From: Pelagimonas sp.
GTDB lineage: Bacteria; Pseudomonadota; Alphaproteobacteria; Rhodobacterales; Rhodobacteraceae
Length of the DNA: 64,000 nucleotides
Assembly: GCA_025210455.1 (NCBI GenBank)
Contig: JAOARQ010000066.1
Span: 20,989-84,988, forward strand
Reading direction: 5' to 3'
Shown here: positions 7,900 through 18,012 of the stretch, in pieces
Numbering within the stretch: the stretch's first letter is position 1
Layout: the number at the start of each line of letters is the position of its first letter
The notes under the pieces: generated by a model
Databases searched by the model: none
What the model saw: only the letters and a program-made list of their open reading frames with translations
Told to the model about the DNA's origin: nothing
Program-made: the position numbers and the translations under genes

Positions 7900-9174
7900 C
7901 TAGGCGGCTTTTCCACGACGATTGTTGCGTCTGGGTTTGCCGCCGCCACCACCCCCGCGTGGTTTGTTGCCGGGGCGTCCTCCGCCACCATTGCGATTGC
8001 CCCCACCGCGACCGCCGCGCGGCTGCGGTTTTTCGATTTCGGCACCTTCCCAAGCGCGGCCAGACGCAACGGGAATGTCCTTCTTGAGCAGCTTCTGAAT
8101 CGCCTTCAGTTCGCCCATTTCATCTGGCGCGCAGAAAGCAATTGCAGCGCCATCGCGCCCGGCGCGCGCGGTACGACCGATTCGGTGGACATAATTGTCA
8201 GGCACATTGGGCAGGTCGTAGTTATAGACATAGCGCACTTCTGGTATATCCAGCCCGCGGGCTGCGACATCAGTGGCGACCAGAACCATGACTTCGCCCG
8301 CGCGGAACGCCTTGATCGCGCGTTCCCGTTGCCCCTGGCTCTTGTTGCCATGCACCGCTTCGGCCCCATAGCCTTTCGCGACCAGTGTGCGTTTCATCCG
8401 CTCTGCGCCGTGTTTGGTGCGGGCAAAAACAATGGCAGCTTCGTTACGGTGTTTGTCCAGTAGTTCGATGAGCAGGCCCATTTTGCTGGTCTTGGTGACA
8501 TAGTGCAGTTCCTGCGTCACTTTATCGGCAGGTTTGCCTGGCGGCGCGGTTTCAACGCGCACAGGATCGTTCAGATAGGTCTGGGCCAGCTCATTCATGT
8601 GCTTCGGCATGGTCGCTGAAAACAGCATGGTGTGGCGATCTGCGGCAAGCTTTGGGGCGATCTGACGTAGCGCATGGATAAAGCCCATGTCCAGCATCTG
8701 ATCCGCTTCGTCCAGCACCAGAAACTGGGTTTTGTCCAACCGCACGGCATCGCGATCCATCAAGTCGATCAGCCGGCCAGGTGTGGCGACCAGTATGCCC
8801 AATCCGCGTTCCAGCCGCTTGGCCTGCGCGTTGATCGAGGCCCCGCCGACCACCAGACCAATGCGCACAGAGGTGCCCTCGGAATACGCGCGCAGGTTGT
8901 CGTGGATCTGTTTTGCCAGCTCGCGCGTTGGGGCCAGCACCAACCCACGTACTGTTTTCGGCTGAGGTTTGCCCTCCATCCGGCCCAATAGCGCCAGCAT
9001 GGGCAACCCGAACGAGGCGGTCTTGCCCGTGCCGGTCTGTGCCAGACCCATCACGTCGCGCCCTTCCAGTGCAAGGGGAATCGCCTTTTCTTGAATGGGG
9101 GTCGGGGTATCGAACCCCATTTCAGCCAGATTGCTGCACAGGCGGGCCGGTAGGCCCATGTCTTCGAAGGTCAC
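7900..9174 (-). CDS. DEAD-box RNA helicase, RhlE-like
   Basis: A 424-residue ATP-dependent RNA helicase. Motifs in order: Q motif FDTPTPIQ (21-28), Walker A AQTGTGKT (45-52), PTREL (82-86), DEAD (155-158), SAT (186-188), HRIGRTARAG in the second RecA domain, and a Gly/Arg/Asn-rich disordered tail over the last 50 residues, likely RNA-binding. This arrangement matches RhlE-type helicases that act on ribosome assembly or mRNA decay in the cytoplasm. It is antisense to the ribosomal cluster within which it sits, so it breaks the cluster into separate transcripts. Exact subfamily (RhlE, CsdA or DbpA) is judged by eye only. Confidence 0.9.
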   Translation of the reverse strand: MTFEDMGLPARLCSNLAEMGFDTPTPIQEKAIPLALEGRDVMGLAQTGTGKTASFGLPMLALLGRMEGKPQPKTVRGLVLAPTRELAKQIHDNLRAYSEGTSVRIGLVVGGASINAQAKRLERGLGILVATPGRLIDLMDRDAVRLDKTQFLVLDEADQMLDMGFIHALRQIAPKLAADRHTMLFSATMPKHMNELAQTYLNDPVRVETAPPGKPADKVTQELHYVTKTSKMGLLIELLDKHRNEAAIVFARTKHGAERMKRTLVAKGYGAEAVHGNKSQGQRERAIKAFRAGEVMVLVATDVAARGLDIPEVRYVYNYDLPNVPDNYVHRIGRTARAGRDGAAIAFCAPDEMGELKAIQKLLKKDIPVASGRAWEGAEIEKPQPRGGRGGGNRNGGGGRPGNKPRGGGGGGKPRRNNRRGKAA

Positions 9175-9462
9175 TGAGAAATCCTTAGTTCATCACGCCA
9201 GATAGATATCTTGGCGGTTGGTGCGGGTGATCCTCATCCGGGCCGCATTGCCCGGGCAGCAGGTCACCCGTCAGGCCCATGCGTGAGTGGAACCTCGGGA
9301 AAGCCGCACAGCGCTGATGCGCACACGTTCACGCGACGGAAATGCGGAAGCGCGGCTTATGCGGCAAAGCAATGGATCTGTCAATCCACCTCAGGCTGCC
9401 GCCACGGAGACCCTTGTTTGCCAAATCGCGTTAACGCAGGTTGGGCTTAAGGGGGGACAAGA

Positions 9463-10671
9463 ATGGCTTTGGATATTTCTCAGTTTGATTTGAATAAAAT
9501 CGGGCAAAGCTTCATAGATGATCCGCATCCGGTTTTACATGCATTGCGTGCCCAGGCGCCCATTCATGAAAACGCGGATGGCTCGGTGGTTCTGACGCGC
9601 TTTGATGACTGCCAGAAGGTCTATCAATCGCGGCAAATGCTGTCAGATAAAACAGATGCTTTTCTGGAAAAGTTCGGCGATACCCCGCTTTATCAGCATC
9701 ATACCACCTCTTTGGTATTCAATGATCCGCCCTACCATACAGTGGTCCGCAAATTGCTTGCTGGTGCGTTCACACCGCGCAAACTGGCCGAATTTACCCC
9801 TCTGATTGACCGTATTGTTGATCAGCGCCTGGATCATCTAGCGGAACTGGGGCAGTTCGACATGATTGATGATTTTGCCAAGGTGCTGCCGACCGAGATC
9901 ATTTCATTCATGCTGGGGATCCCTGAAAGTATCCGGGGGGATCTGCGCGCCTATTCCTTATCGATCCTTGGGGCCTTGGATGCGGTTGTTCCGCCTGAAC
10001 GCCTGATTGAGGGCAACAAAGCTGTTGAAGAATTCGGCGCGATTTTGAACGACCTGATCAACTTTCGACGCAACAACCCCGAAGGGGCAGCTGAGGGCGA
10101 GGTGCTTGAGGCGCTGATTTTTGGTGAGATTGACGGGCGCAGGTTGACGCAAGAGGAACTGATCCAGAATTGTATCTTCCTGCTGAATGCCGGGCATGAA
10201 ACGACGACCAGTCTTGTCGGAAATTCTGTTGGTATTTTGCTGAACCACCCGGATCAGCACGCGCTGTTGAAAGCCGAACCTGAGCTGGTCGACACTGCCA
10301 TAGAAGAGTTCCTGCGGTTCGAAAGCCCGCTTCAGATTGGCAATCGCCTGGCGGCAGAAGATGTTGCGTTGCCCTCTGGGGTGATTCCCAAGGGCACCTA
10401 TATCCACACCTCGATCGCAGCGGCGAACCGCGACCCAGAGATCTTTGCGAATCCTGATCAGGTGGATATCACCCGCAAACCCAATCGCCATCTGGCGTTT
10501 GTTACGGGGATCCATGTTTGTCTGGGGGCGACACTGGCGCGTGTAGAAGGGCGAATCGCGATAGGTAAGCTGGTGCAGCGTTTCCCGAAATTGCGTGCGA
10601 ATGGTGACGGATCACTGGTGCCTTTGGCGCGTTTCAGAGGCTATGCAAGCCTGCCGGTGTCAGTCACCTGA
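9463..10671 (+). CDS. Cytochrome P450
   Basis: A 402-residue soluble class I bacterial P450. Visible motifs: the I-helix AGHETTT for oxygen activation, the ExxR pair in EEFLRF, and the heme loop FVTGIHVCLGATLAR with the thiolate Cys353. In most P450s the heme loop reads FGxGxHxCxG; the first Gly is Val here, a mild departure. The substrate is unknown. No ferredoxin or ferredoxin reductase gene adjoins it, so electrons must come from elsewhere. GGGGGGAC lies before the ATG. Downstream is the rplO promoter region. Confidence 0.92.
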   Translation: MALDISQFDLNKIGQSFIDDPHPVLHALRAQAPIHENADGSVVLTRFDDCQKVYQSRQMLSDKTDAFLEKFGDTPLYQHHTTSLVFNDPPYHTVVRKLLAGAFTPRKLAEFTPLIDRIVDQRLDHLAELGQFDMIDDFAKVLPTEIISFMLGIPESIRGDLRAYSLSILGALDAVVPPERLIEGNKAVEEFGAILNDLINFRRNNPEGAAEGEVLEALIFGEIDGRRLTQEELIQNCIFLLNAGHETTTSLVGNSVGILLNHPDQHALLKAEPELVDTAIEEFLRFESPLQIGNRLAAEDVALPSGVIPKGTYIHTSIAAANRDPEIFANPDQVDITRKPNRHLAFVTGIHVCLGATLARVEGRIAIGKLVQRFPKLRANGDGSLVPLARFRGYASLPVSVT

Positions 10672-10680
10672 ACCAAAGCC

Positions 10681-10709
10681 TTGATCTGAACGGGCTGGCC
10701 CGCTATAGG
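10681..10709 (+). promoter_or_regulatory. Candidate promoter for rplO-secY-adk
   Basis: TTGATC (10681-10686) and TATAGG (10704-10709) are spaced 17 bases apart. A promoter is expected here because the ribosomal genes restart after a P450 gene. Small hairpins CGGG/CCCG (10691-10702), GGGC/GCCC (10718-10729) and TGACCC/GGGTCA (10760-10783) lie between it and rplO. Confidence 0.5.
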
Positions 10710-10804
10710 CACCCGGTGGGCAAATGCCCCGATTCACAACAAGCAAGAAAAGCCGTGTTTGACCCATCACGCTTCGCGGGTCACATCCGGCAAGGAGAAG
10801 CGAC

Positions 10805-11275
10805 ATGAAATTGCATGAACTGCGCGACAATGAAGGCGCAACCCAGCGTAAGAAACGCATTGGCCGTGGCCCCGGTTCGGGCAAAGGTAAAATGGGTGGC
10901 CGTGGTATCAAAGGTCAGAAATCGCGTTCGGGTGTGGCCATCAATGGCTACGAAGGCGGCCAGATGCCGCTCTACCAGCGTCTGCCCAAGCGTGGCTTCA
11001 ACAAGCCGAACCGCAAAGAATACGCTGTTGTTAACCTGGGTCTGATCCAGAAATTTGTTGACGCGGGCAAGCTGGAAGCTGGTTCGATCAACGAAGACAC
11101 TCTGGTTGCTTCGGGTCTGGTTCGCCGCAAACTGGACGGTATCCGCGTTCTGGCCAAAGGCGAAGTTTCCGGCGCGCTGACCATCGAAGTGACCGGCGCT
11201 TCGGCTTCCGCAGTGGAAGCTGTCGAAAAAGCGGGCGGTTCGCTGAAGGTCACGAAAGCGGCAGCGGCAGAATAA
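10805..11275 (+). CDS. rplO: 50S ribosomal protein L15
   Basis: A 156-residue protein with [34 protein letters not shown] start ([13 protein letters not shown] is the L15 Gly/Arg-rich arm) and [24 protein letters not shown]15 is a late-assembly core protein of the 50S subunit. The gene restarts the ribosomal order after the helicase/P450 insert. AAGGAGAAGCGAC precedes its ATG. Confidence 0.97.
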   Translation: MKLHELRDNEGATQRKKRIGRGPGSGKGKMGGRGIKGQKSRSGVAINGYEGGQMPLYQRLPKRGFNKPNRKEYAVVNLGLIQKFVDAGKLEAGSINEDTLVASGLVRRKLDGIRVLAKGEVSGALTIEVTGASASAVEAVEKAGGSLKVTKAAAAE

Positions 11276-11386
11276 CGCCTTGTGAGCGGCCCCTGCGCCG
11301 CTTACATAGCCAATAGTTTTCCATTAACGCCGCCCGATGCAGGAAAACGCGTCGTGGCGGCGTTTGCATGAAATAGAGAGATCCGC

Positions 11387-12748
11387 ATGGTATCTGCAGC
11401 AGAGCAAATGGCCGCCAACACAAGCTGGGCGGCGCTTGGCAAGGCAACCGACCTGCGCAATCGCATCCTCTTTACCCTTGGGCTGTTGATCGTCTATCGC
11501 CTGGGCACCTTTATCCCTGTTCCGGGGATTGACGGTGTCGCACTGCGCGAATTCGTTGAACAGGCCGGGCAGGGTGTGGCTGGCATGGTGTCGATGTTCA
11601 CCGGCGGTGCGCTGGGACGAATGGGTATTTTTGCCCTCGGGATTATGCCCTATATCTCGGCCTCGATTATCGTGCAGCTTCTGACCGCCATGGTCCCCGC
11701 GCTTGAGCAGCTCAAGAAAGAGGGGCAGCAGGGCCAGAAGAAAATCAACCAATACACCCGTTACGGTACAGTGTTCCTGGCAACACTGCAGGCCTATGGT
11801 CTGGCCGCCAGCCTTGAGGCGGGCGATCTTGTGACCGATCCGGGTTGGTATTTCCGCGCCTCCTGTGTGATCACGCTGGTTGGCGGCACTATGTTCCTGA
11901 TGTGGCTGGGTGAACAGATCACCGCGCGCGGCATTGGTAACGGTATTTCGCTGATCATCTTTGTCGGTATCATCGCTGAAATTCCTGCTGCTCTGGCGCA
12001 GTTCTTTGTTCAGGGTCAAAGCGGTGCGATCAGCCCGGCGGTGGTTGTGGGTGTCATGGTGATGATGGTGGTGGTGATTGCCTTCGTCGTCTTCATGGAA
12101 CGCGCGCTGCGAAAGATTTCGATCCAATACCCGCGTCGCCAGGTAGGCATGAAGATGACCGAAGCACAGCAGAGCCATCTGCCCGTCAAGGTCAACCCGG
12201 CCGGTGTGATCCCGGCGATCTTCGCCAGCTCGCTGCTGCTGCTTCCGACCACCATTGCGACTTTCAGCCAGCAGGGCACAACCAGCCCGCTGATGTCGAC
12301 CATTCTGGCCTATTTCGGCCCCGGTCAGCCGCTCTATCTGCTGTTCTTCGCAGCAATGATTGTATTCTTTGCGTATTTCTATACGTTCAATGTATCGTTC
12401 AAAGTCGACGATGTTGCGGATAACCTGAAAAACCAGAACGGTTTTGTTCCAGGTATTCGCCCCGGTAAGAAAACCGCAGAATATCTGGAATATGTGGTCA
12501 ATCGTGTTCTGGTTCTGGGCTCCATCTATCTGACAGCGGTGTGTCTCATGCCTGAGATCATTCGCACGCAGCTTGCCATTCCCTTCTACTTCGGTGGGAC
12601 ATCGGTACTGATTGTGGTTAGTGTTGTGATGGATACCATCCAGCAGGTTCAAAGCCATCTTCTGGCGCACCAGTACGAAGGCCTGATCCAGAAATCTCAA
12701 CTGCGCGGCAAGGGCCGTAAAAAACGGGGAGCTCCAGCTCGGCGATGA
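11387..12748 (+). CDS. secY: Preprotein translocase subunit SecY
   Basis: A 453-residue integral membrane protein with ten hydrophobic segments. It carries the lateral-gate and plug region [10 protein letters not shown]...[21 protein letters not shown], and the cytoplasmic loop QYPRRQVG that contacts SecA and the ribosome. It forms the protein-conducting channel with SecE and SecG. It follows rplO after 111 bases and overlaps adk by four bases (ATGA). Confidence 0.97.
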   Translation: MVSAAEQMAANTSWAALGKATDLRNRILFTLGLLIVYRLGTFIPVPGIDGVALREFVEQAGQGVAGMVSMFTGGALGRMGIFALGIMPYISASIIVQLLTAMVPALEQLKKEGQQGQKKINQYTRYGTVFLATLQAYGLAASLEAGDLVTDPGWYFRASCVITLVGGTMFLMWLGEQITARGIGNGISLIIFVGIIAEIPAALAQFFVQGQSGAISPAVVVGVMVMMVVVIAFVVFMERALRKISIQYPRRQVGMKMTEAQQSHLPVKVNPAGVIPAIFASSLLLLPTTIATFSQQGTTSPLMSTILAYFGPGQPLYLLFFAAMIVFFAYFYTFNVSFKVDDVADNLKNQNGFVPGIRPGKKTAEYLEYVVNRVLVLGSIYLTAVCLMPEIIRTQLAIPFYFGGTSVLIVVSVVMDTIQQVQSHLLAHQYEGLIQKSQLRGKGRKKRGAPARR

Positions 12749-13389
12749 ACATCATTCTTCTTGGACCGCCGGGGGCGGGTAAAGGCACACAGGCGCGCGT
12801 TCTGGTGGAAGAGCGTAACATGGTTCAGCTGTCTACCGGCGATATGTTGCGCGAAGCCAAAGATAGCGGCACCGAAATGGGCCAGAAGGTTGCGGCGGTC
12901 ATGGCGCGTGGCGAACTTGTCACCGACGAGATCGTTATCGGCCTGATCCGTGAGAAGCTTGAAACCACCAAGGCCGAAGGGTTCATCTTTGACGGTTTCC
13001 CGCGCACCCTGAAGCAGGCCGATGCGCTGGCAGATCTGCTGAAAGATATGGGCCAGACCCTGGATAAGGTCGTGGAGCTGCGTGTGGAAGATGAGGCGCT
13101 GGTCAAGCGTATCACCGCACGATCAACCTGCGGCAACTGCGGTGAGGTCTATAATGACATCACCAAGCCGATCCCTGCGGATGGCAAATGCGAGAAATGT
13201 GGCAACACCGCTTTCAAACGCCGCGCGGATGATAATGAGGAAAGCCTGAAAAAACGCCTCATGGAGTATTACAAGCAGACCTCGCCGCTGATCGGCTATT
13301 ACTATGCCTTGCGGGTGCATAGCCGTGTTGATGGTCTGGGTGAAATCGACGCGATCAAATCGTCGATTGCGGAAAAGCTCGACGCCTAA
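12745..13389 (+). CDS. adk: Adenylate kinase, zinc-lid type
   Basis: A 214-residue enzyme interconverting ATP + AMP and 2 ADP. The P-loop is GPPGAGKGT (8-16), and the AMP-binding [10 protein letters not shown] follows near residue 83. The LID domain has four Cys (129, 132, 149, 152) in CGNCG...CEKCG, so it should bind zinc structurally, unlike the E. coli enzyme. It is translationally coupled to secY. Confidence 0.97.
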   Translation: MNIILLGPPGAGKGTQARVLVEERNMVQLSTGDMLREAKDSGTEMGQKVAAVMARGELVTDEIVIGLIREKLETTKAEGFIFDGFPRTLKQADALADLLKDMGQTLDKVVELRVEDEALVKRITARSTCGNCGEVYNDITKPIPADGKCEKCGNTAFKRRADDNEESLKKRLMEYYKQTSPLIGYYYALRVHSRVDGLGEIDAIKSSIAEKLDA

Positions 13390-13410
13390 GCGCCTCTGCA
13401 ACCTGTTTGG

Positions 13411-13438
13411 AAAACCCGCCTGATTGGCGGGTTTTTTT
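13411..13438 (+). terminator. Terminator after adk
   Basis: Stem AAACCCGCC/GGCGGGTTT (13412-13420 with 13426-13434) followed by a T run. It closes the rplO-secY-adk transcript. Confidence 0.9.
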
Positions 13439-13518
13439 ATGGCTTCTCTCTTCAGCTAGGGTGATTGCAGTTCAACTGCTGATATGCTTTGCCCAAAGCA
13501 GTGCATTGAGGGCAGATT

Positions 13519-14679
13519 ATGTCGAACCAGAAGATTTGGGTGGTCCCAGCGATTTGGGCCGCAATAAGCGCCGCTTTGTTGCTGTGGTACTTTGCAACAT
13601 CGCACGGGGGCTATGATTTCACCGACCACATCATTGGCCGTGATTTCATCAATACTCATCTGGGCGGTACGCTGATCAACAGTGGTCAACAGGCTGTTTT
13701 GTTTGATGGCGCGGCGTATCACGATGAAATCAAGCGCCTTCACGGGGATAGCTATCCGATTCACAATTGGTCTTATCCGCCACTGCTTTGGCCTGTTTCT
13801 CAGGGCCTGGGCGCGCTGCCTTACTTTGTCGCTTACGCCTTGTGGACCTGCGCTGGCATCGCCATGGTTGCGCTGACCGTAAGGGTTCTTGAGTTGCCGA
13901 TGTATTGGGCGGCGCTGATTGTTCTGTCTCCGGCAGGGTTCTGGAACCTGTTTGCAGGGCAGAACGGTTTTTTCATTTCCTCGGTTCTGGTGCTTGCAGT
14001 CGTGATGACCTATCGCAATGCGGCGGTACGGGCAGGGTTGGGCTGGGCGTTTCTGGCCATCAAGCCCCATCTGGGGCTGTGCGTTTTGCCACTTTTGATT
14101 GGAAAGCTACGCATTGCGGTCATGCTTTGGGGCGGGCTTTTTCTGGGGGTGGCCATCGCGGGTACGATCTGGGCCTACGGATTGTCATCTTGGCAAATGT
14201 TCCTTGAGATCACCAGCAAACAGCAGCTGCACGTTGTGGAAACCTGGGAAAATCTGTTGCTGGCGATGATCCCAAGCGCCTTTATGCAAGGGCGGCTTTG
14301 GGGCTGGGAAACCGGCAATGCTTATCTTTTGCATTTTGCCTTTGCCGCAGTCTCCGCCATTTTTCTAGTGCTGCGTTGGCCGCGCGCTCATGAAGGCATT
14401 CTGAGTTGGGTGATGTGGCTGGTTCTGGGAACCATGCTCTTGCTGCCTTACAGTTTTAACTATGATGGGATCATGCTGTATTTCGCCCTTGCGCTTTGGG
14501 GAGTATCGAGCGGTTTCCAGGCTATTCCCAGGACCACCAGCAATCGCGTTTTCGCCCTGATCTGGTCCTTGCCTTGGATCAGCTTCTTTCTGGCGCAGAA
14601 CCTTGCAATCCAGATCACCCCCATTGTGCTTTTGGCACTTCTAATTTGGTCCCCATGGAGGGCTGACAAGGCGCAATAA
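13519..14679 (+). CDS. GT87-like (DUF2029) integral membrane glycosyltransferase
   Basis: A 386-residue polytopic protein with roughly nine to ten hydrophobic segments. After the first membrane helix comes GRDFINTHLGG and then NWSYPPLLWPVSQGLGALPY, the aromatic YPP loop of the GT-C superfamily family GT87/DUF2029. Such proteins use polyprenyl-phosphate sugars on the outer face of the inner membrane; mycobacterial relatives are mannosyltransferases. The acceptor here is unknown and no envelope genes adjoin it. It lies in the insert between adk and rpsM. Confidence 0.7.
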   Translation: MSNQKIWVVPAIWAAISAALLLWYFATSHGGYDFTDHIIGRDFINTHLGGTLINSGQQAVLFDGAAYHDEIKRLHGDSYPIHNWSYPPLLWPVSQGLGALPYFVAYALWTCAGIAMVALTVRVLELPMYWAALIVLSPAGFWNLFAGQNGFFISSVLVLAVVMTYRNAAVRAGLGWAFLAIKPHLGLCVLPLLIGKLRIAVMLWGGLFLGVAIAGTIWAYGLSSWQMFLEITSKQQLHVVETWENLLLAMIPSAFMQGRLWGWETGNAYLLHFAFAAVSAIFLVLRWPRAHEGILSWVMWLVLGTMLLLPYSFNYDGIMLYFALALWGVSSGFQAIPRTTSNRVFALIWSLPWISFFLAQNLAIQITPIVLLALLIWSPWRADKAQ

Positions 14680-14902
14680 CGCCTATTGCTCGGCCCCAAA
14701 GCCCCGTTTGAAATCGGTGGTCTGATTGCATTTACCATAAAGGCGCATTTGAGTGTTTTGCCCGGGTCGCGTGAATTAGAAACAGATTCTAGAAGATATT
14801 GCGCGTTCAAAATGACGTAACGAACGCTGTATCCGGGTTTCATTATTGCGTCTGAATCTTGCCATTTTTGAAGGATTTAAGCGCGGTAGTAGGAGTATTG
14901 AT

Positions 14903-15826
14903 ATGATTTTTATTTTAATAGCGCTGGGGTTGGTCGCAGTGGTTCCGATGATAGGTGATGGCGGTGACGAAGATGTCTCATCATCCGTGACAGATCCGCA
15001 GGCTGAAGAGGATTTTGGCGAAACGGCACAGACTTATCAGGCGTATTCAACAACTGGCACCGCCGATGCCTGGGAGGGAGAGCTAGAGCGCCCCGAGGTC
15101 GATCAGATTTTGCAGGCCGCGCAAAAGCAGCTTGGTGGAGAAATTAAGTCATATGATGACTATGTGCAGCGGCTGGAAACCACCGCAGACCGGCTCGCGA
15201 ACGTAGAGTTCAAAAATGGCACCGAAGGGGCTGATAACCTGATGGGCACTGACCAGCCTGATCTGATTTTGGGGCAGGCGGGGAATGACACCATCAATCT
15301 TGGTGGGGGTGATGATGAACATTTCGCCCTGTTCGTGCGCGAAGAGCTTGGCGATGATTTGATCCGCGGGGGCAGCGGCAACGATGATATTGCGGACCAA
15401 AGTGGTTCGAATACCCTGCTAGGGGGCACCGGGAACGACACCCTGACAGCGTTAGATGATCCAACGCACGAGGGCGCGGATGTTGTGAATGGCGGCTTTG
15501 GCAATGATACAATTCTGGCTGACAATGCCGACACCGTCACAGGTGGCGAAGGCGATGATGTGTTTGCCACCTATCTACGGTCAGGGTTGAGCAGCTCTGA
15601 TGTTGTGGAAATTGCCGATTTCCAACCGGGGCAGGATAAACTGGAGGTGGTGGTCGAAACCGATACGCCAAAATCGCAGGGCGACTATACTCTGACTAAG
15701 GTCGCCGCTCAGGGGGGGACGCTGTTGCAGGTTGATGGGGCTGACGTGGCGCTTCTGCGCGGTATTGATCCTTCACAAGTGGACACAAGCCAGATTCAGG
15801 TCTGGAACGCCCGCTTTGGCGACTGA
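14903..15826 (+). CDS. Membrane-anchored RTX-type calcium-binding protein
   Basis: I start at ATG 14903, seven bases after AGGAG; the upstream in-frame ATG at 14846 would put 19 polar residues before the hydrophobic segment. The 307-residue product opens with one membrane helix (MIFILIALGLVAVVPMIG), then an acidic linker, then degenerate RTX nonapeptides (GGSGNDDI, GGTGNDTL, GGFGNDTI, GGEGDDVF) that would bind calcium in a beta-roll. There is no adjacent type I secretion gene, and the N-terminal helix suggests it stays in the inner membrane facing the periplasm. Function unknown. Confidence 0.7.
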   Translation: MIFILIALGLVAVVPMIGDGGDEDVSSSVTDPQAEEDFGETAQTYQAYSTTGTADAWEGELERPEVDQILQAAQKQLGGEIKSYDDYVQRLETTADRLANVEFKNGTEGADNLMGTDQPDLILGQAGNDTINLGGGDDEHFALFVREELGDDLIRGGSGNDDIADQSGSNTLLGGTGNDTLTALDDPTHEGADVVNGGFGNDTILADNADTVTGGEGDDVFATYLRSGLSSSDVVEIADFQPGQDKLEVVVETDTPKSQGDYTLTKVAAQGGTLLQVDGADVALLRGIDPSQVDTSQIQVWNARFGD

Positions 15827-15884
15827 TCACTGCGCTGCTTCGGTGTGCCGCAGTCGCTGATTTTTGCAATGTCAAGTGCTTGGC

Positions 15885-15913
15885 TTGATCTTTCCACAGG
15901 GACGGGCTAAACG
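15885..15913 (+). promoter_or_regulatory. Candidate promoter for rpsM-rpsK-rpoA
   Basis: TTGATC (15885-15890), a 17-base spacer and TAAACG (15908-15913). The -35 hexamer and spacer are the same as in the candidate rplO promoter, which supports both. Confidence 0.4.
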
Positions 15914-15921
15914 CGACCGAT

Positions 15922-16029
15922 GTCGTAGTGTTCGATTCGCTTTGTTGAAAGAAACTACGACTCTTCGTTTGGCCCGTGGCTGAAAATCGCGGGCCATATG
16001 TTGTGAAAAAAGGGCCCGGGACCACGGGC
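15922..16029 (+). promoter_or_regulatory. Structured leader of the rpsM (alpha) operon
   Basis: Three inverted repeats in the 130 bases before rpsM: GTCGTAGT/ACTACGAC (15922-15929 with 15954-15961, perfect 8 bp), GGCCCG/CGGGCC (15971-15976 with 15990-15995), and GCCCG/CGGGC (16014-16018 with 16025-16029). In gammaproteobacteria the leader of this operon folds into a pseudoknot that binds S4, and rpsM also begins with GTG there. rpsD (S4) is not in this operon, so the regulator, if any, is unknown. Confidence 0.5.
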
Positions 16030-16050
16030 TCGCAACGAAAGGACATACAC

Positions 16051-16419
16051 GTGGCTCGTATTGCCGGCGTAAACATCCCGACTAACAAGCGAGTGCCGAT
16101 TGCACTCACATATATCCACGGCATTGGCCCCGCCTCTGCTGCTGAAATCTGCCAGGCTGTTAACATTGACGTGACCCGTCGTGTGAACGAACTGTCAGAC
16201 GCTGAAGTTCTGGCCGTGCGTGAGCACATCGACGCAAACTACACCGTTGAAGGTGACCTGCGTCGCGAAGTGACCATGAACGTCAAGCGCCTGATGGACC
16301 TGGGCTGCTACCGCGGTCTGCGTCACCGTCGTAACCTTCCTGTGCGCGGTCAGCGTACACACACCAACGCTCGCACGCGCAAAGGCCCGGCAAAGGCCAT
16401 CGCAGGCAAGAAGAAGTAA
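16051..16419 (+). CDS. rpsM: 30S ribosomal protein S13
   Basis: A 122-residue protein starting with GTG: (V/M)[25 protein letters not shown], then [26 protein letters not shown], the S13 signature. The frame is open 25 codons further upstream, but the family start and the AAAGGA site at 16038-16043 fix it at 16051. S13 contacts the P-site tRNA and L5 at the subunit bridge. A highly structured leader precedes it. Confidence 0.97.
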   Translation: MARIAGVNIPTNKRVPIALTYIHGIGPASAAEICQAVNIDVTRRVNELSDAEVLAVREHIDANYTVEGDLRREVTMNVKRLMDLGCYRGLRHRRNLPVRGQRTHTNARTRKGPAKAIAGKKK

Positions 16420-16434
16420 GGGAGACTATTCGAT

Positions 16435-16827
16435 ATGGCACGTGATACTCGCCGTGGCGGCAAGAAAAAGGTCTCCAAGAACATCGCAGCTGGCGTTGCG
16501 CATGTGAACTCGACCTTCAACAACACAAAAATCCTGATCTCTGACGTTCAGGGCAACGCAATCTCATGGTCCTCTGCTGGCACCATGGGCTTCAAGGGCT
16601 CGCGCAAGTCGACCCCTTATGCCGCTCAGCTAGCCGCTGAAGATGCAGGCAAGAAAGCCCAGGAACACGGTGTGAAGACCCTGGAAGTCGAAGTTCAGGG
16701 CCCTGGTTCGGGTCGTGAATCGGCACTGCGCGCTCTGGCTGCGGTTGGTTTCAACATCACCTCGATCCGTGATGTTACCCCAATCGCACACAACGGCTGT
16801 CGTCCACCAAAGCGCCGCCGCGTCTGA
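16435..16827 (+). CDS. rpsK: 30S ribosomal protein S11
   Basis: A 130-residue protein with [34 protein letters not shown] core and a C-terminal [18 protein letters not shown], unmistakable S11. It lines the mRNA exit channel with S7. It lies 15 bases after rpsM with GGGAG before the ATG. rpsD does not follow, unlike in E. coli. Confidence 0.97.
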   Translation: MARDTRRGGKKKVSKNIAAGVAHVNSTFNNTKILISDVQGNAISWSSAGTMGFKGSRKSTPYAAQLAAEDAGKKAQEHGVKTLEVEVQGPGSGRESALRALAAVGFNITSIRDVTPIAHNGCRPPKRRRV

Positions 16828-16943
16828 TTTGGCTTGATTTTTTGCCGGGGCCGGGCTTTTGTCCGGCCTCGGTACGTCGTTTCTAACCTCGGGCGTTGGT
16901 TCCTATTGGGACATGGGGAACCAACAAGAATGGAGGGACTTGC

Positions 16944-17960
16944 ATGATCCACAAGAACTGGGCCGAATTGATCAAGCCGACTCAGCTTGAGATTAAGCCA
17001 GGCGCCGATCCGGCACGTCAGGCAACCGTTGTGGCTGAACCGCTTGAGCGTGGTTTTGGTCTGACGCTTGGCAACGCGCTGCGCCGCGTTCTGCTGTCGT
17101 CGCTGCAAGGTGCGGCCATCACCAGCGTTCAGATTGACAACGTCCTGCACGAGTTCTCCTCGGTTGCGGGTGTTCGTGAAGATGTGACCGACATCGTGCT
17201 GAACCTGAAAGGTGTGAGCCTGCGCATGGAAGTGGAAGGCCCCAAGCGTCTGTCCGTTTCTGCCAAAGGCCCCTGTGTTGTCACCGCTGGTGACATCAGC
17301 GATTCCGCTGGCATCGAAGTTCTGAACCGCGAACATGTGATCTGTCACGTGGACGAAGGTGCTGATGTGTACATGGAATTCACCGTGAACACCGGCAAGG
17401 GCTATGTGTCAGCTGACAAGAACAAGCCGGAAGATGCGCCAATCGGTCTGATCCCGATTGATGCGATCTATTCGCCGGTGAAAAAGGTTGCTTACGACGT
17501 TCAGCCGACCCGTGAAGGTCAGGTTCTGGACTATGACAAGCTGACCATGAAAGTTGAAACAGATGGATCGGTGACGCCTGAAGATGCAATCGCCTATGCG
17601 GCGCGCATTCTGCAGGATCAGCTGTCGATTTTCGTCAACTTCGAAGAGCCCGAATCGGCAAGTCGTCAGGACGAAGACGATGGTCTCGAGTTCAACCCGC
17701 TTCTGCTGAAGAAGGTGGACGAACTGGAACTGTCTGTCCGTTCGGCAAACTGCCTGAAAAACGACAACATCGTTTACATTGGCGATCTGATTCAGAAGAC
17801 CGAAGCAGAAATGCTGCGGACGCCGAACTTTGGCCGCAAGTCGCTGAACGAGATCAAAGAAGTGCTGTCGGGCATGGGGCTGCACCTTGGCATGGATGTC
17901 GAGGATTGGCCGCCGGACAACATCGAAGATCTGGCGAAGAAGCTAGAAGACAACTTCTAA
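16944..17960 (+). CDS. rpoA: DNA-directed RNA polymerase subunit alpha
   Basis: A 338-residue protein. The N-terminal dimerisation domain has [24 protein letters not shown], and the C-terminal domain has two helix-hairpin-helix elements ([39 protein letters not shown]) that bind UP elements and activators. ATG 16944 follows GGAGGGACTTGC. The subunit nucleates RNA polymerase assembly. A strong terminator follows, so rplQ is not read from the same transcript without readthrough. Confidence 0.97.
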   Translation: MIHKNWAELIKPTQLEIKPGADPARQATVVAEPLERGFGLTLGNALRRVLLSSLQGAAITSVQIDNVLHEFSSVAGVREDVTDIVLNLKGVSLRMEVEGPKRLSVSAKGPCVVTAGDISDSAGIEVLNREHVICHVDEGADVYMEFTVNTGKGYVSADKNKPEDAPIGLIPIDAIYSPVKKVAYDVQPTREGQVLDYDKLTMKVETDGSVTPEDAIAYAARILQDQLSIFVNFEEPESASRQDEDDGLEFNPLLLKKVDELELSVRSANCLKNDNIVYIGDLIQKTEAEMLRTPNFGRKSLNEIKEVLSGMGLHLGMDVEDWPPDNIEDLAKKLEDNF

Positions 17961-17966
17961 GAGATC

Positions 17967-17995
17967 AAAAGGCAGCGCGCAGGCGCTGCCTTTTT
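17967..17995 (+). terminator. Terminator after rpoA
   Basis: A perfect 12-bp stem AAAAGGCAGCGC/GCGCTGCCTTTT (17967-17978 with 17983-17994) with a T run. Confidence 0.9.
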
Positions 17996-18012
17996 CTTTG
18001 GGATGTTTGTTC

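Noticed and set aside
11324..12700. Long minus-strand ORF (458 codons, His-rich) opposite secY
   Set aside because: It is the antisense shadow of a highly conserved gene; the His runs come from complementing secY hydrophobic codons.
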